From positions 1 to 7,451 of the forward strand of contig CAMZHB010000079.1 in assembly GCA_947306605.1 (NCBI GenBank): a stretch of DNA of 7,451 nt, read 5' to 3'. Numbering within the stretch: position 1 is the first letter of the stretch; each line of letters starts with the position of its first letter. Below the pieces are notes generated by a model. That model had not been told where the DNA came from. It searched no databases and saw only the letters and a program-made list of their open reading frames with translations. This stretch comes from an uncultured Prevotellaceae bacterium. Its GTDB lineage: Bacteria > Bacteroidota > Bacteroidia > Bacteroidales > Bacteroidaceae. This document shows positions 5,749 to 7,451 of this stretch, one piece after another. The translations under genes were made by a program, and so were the position numbers.

Positions 5749-7410
5749 ATGATGATAGCTATTAAACTGATTGGTGCTTTGGCATTACTCATCTATGGCA
5801 TGAAGGTGATGAGTGAAGCTCTCCAGAAAATGGCCGGTTCCCAGTTGCGCCATGTGCTGGCGGCAGTGACGGGCAACCGGTTGACAGGTATACTCACAGG
5901 AACGTTGATTACAGCCACCGTCCAATCGTCGTCGGCCACCACGGTAATGACCGTATCGTTTGTCAACGCCGGTCTGCTGACTTTGGCTCAAGCCATTACC
6001 GTTATTATGGGAGCCAATATCGGAACCACGCTCACGGCGTGGATCATGACACTGGGATACAATATGGACCTTACAACACTGGTCTTTCCAGCCTTTGTTG
6101 TCGGCATTCTCCTTATTTATACGCGCCGCCACCGCTACACGGGTGATGCTCTGTTTGGCTTGGCTTTCATGTTCTTCTCGTTAGTATTGCTCAGCACCAC
6201 AGGACAGGAAATGGACTTGGCGCACAATCCGGACGTGGTGGAGTTTTTTCGCTCTCTCAATACGAAAAGCCACTTGACCATACTCACTTTTTTGGGTATA
6301 GGTACTTTGGTTACGTGCATCGTCCAATCGTCGGCAGCCGTAATGGCACTCACCATATTGTTGTGCTCCACGGGCGTACTTCCCATCCATTTGGGCATAG
6401 CTCTGGTGATGGGAGAAAACATCGGAACCACGGCTACGGCCAATCTGGCGGCTTTGGGAGCCAACACCCAAGCCCGGAGGGCCGCAATGGCTCATTTGGT
6501 ATTCAATGTGTTTGGTGTCATTTGGATATTGTGCGTCTTTTATCCCTTCGTTTCTTTGGTATGTCTACTTTCGGGATACCACGAAGGCGACAGCGCAGAC
6601 AAACTGCCAGTAGTACTGGCTATGTTTCACACTTGTTTCAATGTGACCAACACGTTAATCCTTATGTGGTTTATTCCTCAGATTGAGTGTCTCGTACAAT
6701 GGATTATACGGCCTCGGACACAAACCAGCGACGACGAGTTCCGTCTGAAGCATATTCAAGGAGGATTACTCAAAACACCCGAAATAGCAGTTCTCGAAGC
6801 TCAGAAAGAAATAGTTCACTTCGGCAATCGCATTGTCCGCATGGTGGGATATGTCTCTGACGCAGTAGAAGCCACAGACATCAAAACACAGAATTCGTTG
6901 TTGGAACGTATCGAAAAATATGAAACCATCTGTGACAATATGGAGATGGAAATAGCCAACTTCCTCGAACAAACCGGCAACGCCCATGTCAGTGACCGTA
7001 CGAAACAGACAATACGGTCCATGTTACGCGAAATAAGCGAAATGGAAAGTATCGGTGACAGTTGTTTTAATATGGCACGCACCCTTCGCCGTAAACAAGA
7101 TATGAACGAATTGTTTATCGAAAGTCAGAAAGGCTGTGTCCGACTTATGCTACAGGAAGCCACTCATGCAGTAACCAATATGACAGAAGCCTTGGAACAA
7201 CCGCGTGATGAAGCCCTGTTGGTCCGTGCAACAGCTACTGAACAACGCCTCGGACAACTACGTGACCATATGATGAAAGACAACAGGGAACAAGTGAACA
7301 ACAATGTCTATTCCTATGCTTCAGGCACCCTTTTCATGGACCTTGTCTGCGAGTGTGAGCGACTGGGGGACTATGTTATGAACGTCATGGAAGCCAGATA
7401 CGAAAAATAA
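5749..7410 (+). CDS. Na+/phosphate cotransporter with C-terminal PhoU-like domain
   Basis: A 553-residue membrane protein of the NptA/YjbB-type Na+/Pi cotransporter family. The N-terminal part contains the two inverted repeats typical of the family, each with a QSS motif (QSSS 59-62; QSSA 193-196) and a following GxNIGTT (88-94 and 222-228) that form the ion and phosphate site. Conserved HLVFN (249-253) and FHTCFN (293-298) follow. From about residue 340 to the end the protein is soluble, helical and PhoU-like, with the metal-binding style motifs EMESIGD (431-437) and ECERLGD (535-541). It probably moves phosphate across the inner membrane with sodium, and the tail may sense or gate. The frame is open from an ATG at 5719, but that codon lies at the promoter; MMIAIKLIGALALLIYGMKVM at 5749 (or 5752) fits homologues better. 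It is divergent from cstA and appears monocistronic or first in an operon. Confidence 0.9.
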   Translation: MMIAIKLIGALALLIYGMKVMSEALQKMAGSQLRHVLAAVTGNRLTGILTGTLITATVQSSSATTVMTVSFVNAGLLTLAQAITVIMGANIGTTLTAWIMTLGYNMDLTTLVFPAFVVGILLIYTRRHRYTGDALFGLAFMFFSLVLLSTTGQEMDLAHNPDVVEFFRSLNTKSHLTILTFLGIGTLVTCIVQSSAAVMALTILLCSTGVLPIHLGIALVMGENIGTTATANLAALGANTQARRAAMAHLVFNVFGVIWILCVFYPFVSLVCLLSGYHEGDSADKLPVVLAMFHTCFNVTNTLILMWFIPQIECLVQWIIRPRTQTSDDEFRLKHIQGGLLKTPEIAVLEAQKEIVHFGNRIVRMVGYVSDAVEATDIKTQNSLLERIEKYETICDNMEMEIANFLEQTGNAHVSDRTKQTIRSMLREISEMESIGDSCFNMARTLRRKQDMNELFIESQKGCVRLMLQEATHAVTNMTEALEQPRDEALLVRATATEQRLGQLRDHMMKDNREQVNNNVYSYASGTLFMDLVCECERLGDYVMNVMEARYEK

Positions 7411-7414
7411 TTCG

Positions 7415-7451
7415 CAACTTTGTAAGTGTAAAAGCATACTATATGACGAAA
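7415..7451 (+). other. possible promoter and first codons of a following gene
   Basis: CAACTTTG (7415-7422) differs from TAnnTTTG only at the first base, and an ATG at 7443 opens MTK before the window ends. Spacing (20 bp from box to ATG) resembles the other promoters here. Only three codons are visible, so no product can be suggested and the start itself is uncertain. I see no terminator after the cotransporter stop. Confidence 0.3.

Noticed and set aside
1..7451. search for tRNA or rRNA genes, transposases, phage, toxin-antitoxin or defence genes
   Set aside because: No tRNA-like cloverleaf, rRNA-like segment or mobile-element protein motif was recognised; all large frames are accounted for by core and transport genes.

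Overview
The window looks like ordinary chromosome from a Bacteroidetes bacterium, most likely order Bacteroidales and perhaps a Prevotella-like genus. Three things support this: the gene order nusB - yajC - YbbR-like - coaE - DUF5606, the roughly 300-residue form of NusB, and four intergenic matches to the Bacteroidetes -7 promoter element TAnnTTTG with no clear Shine-Dalgarno sites. The order-level placement is well supported; the genus is a guess.

Layout, left to right. Positions 1-55 hold the first 18 codons of a minus-strand DUF5606 protein that runs off the window, with its own promoter at 89-96. A minus-strand cluster follows, read from right to left: nusB (2185-3111), yajC (1807-2154), a YbbR/CdaR-like membrane-anchored protein (724-1737) and coaE (141-755). 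A 13-bp UUCG-capped terminator hairpin separates yajC from the YbbR gene, so the last two genes are probably expressed by read-through. The second minus-strand unit is a short CstA-type transporter (3827-5296) overlapping a HAD phosphatase (3214-3858). After a 450-bp divergent intergenic region, a plus-strand Na+/phosphate cotransporter with a PhoU-like tail (5749-7410) reads away. The last 9 bases may open another gene (ATG at 7443).

The genes are mostly housekeeping: transcription antitermination (NusB), Sec translocase accessory (YajC), a probable cyclic-di-AMP-related or envelope protein (YbbR-like) and the last step of CoA synthesis (CoaE). The other two units are nutrient uptake: probable pyruvate or peptide import coupled to a small phosphatase, and phosphate transport.

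The most unusual part is the 5297-5748 intergenic region. It contains an 8-bp inverted repeat upstream of cstA, three copies of ATTATCACC, a 21-bp tandem repeat that creates a spurious-looking small ORF, and two TGTAAC boxes 11 bp apart upstream of the phosphate transporter, reminiscent of a Pho box. I see no phage, transposon, CRISPR, toxin-antitoxin or defence genes and no clearly new multi-gene system.
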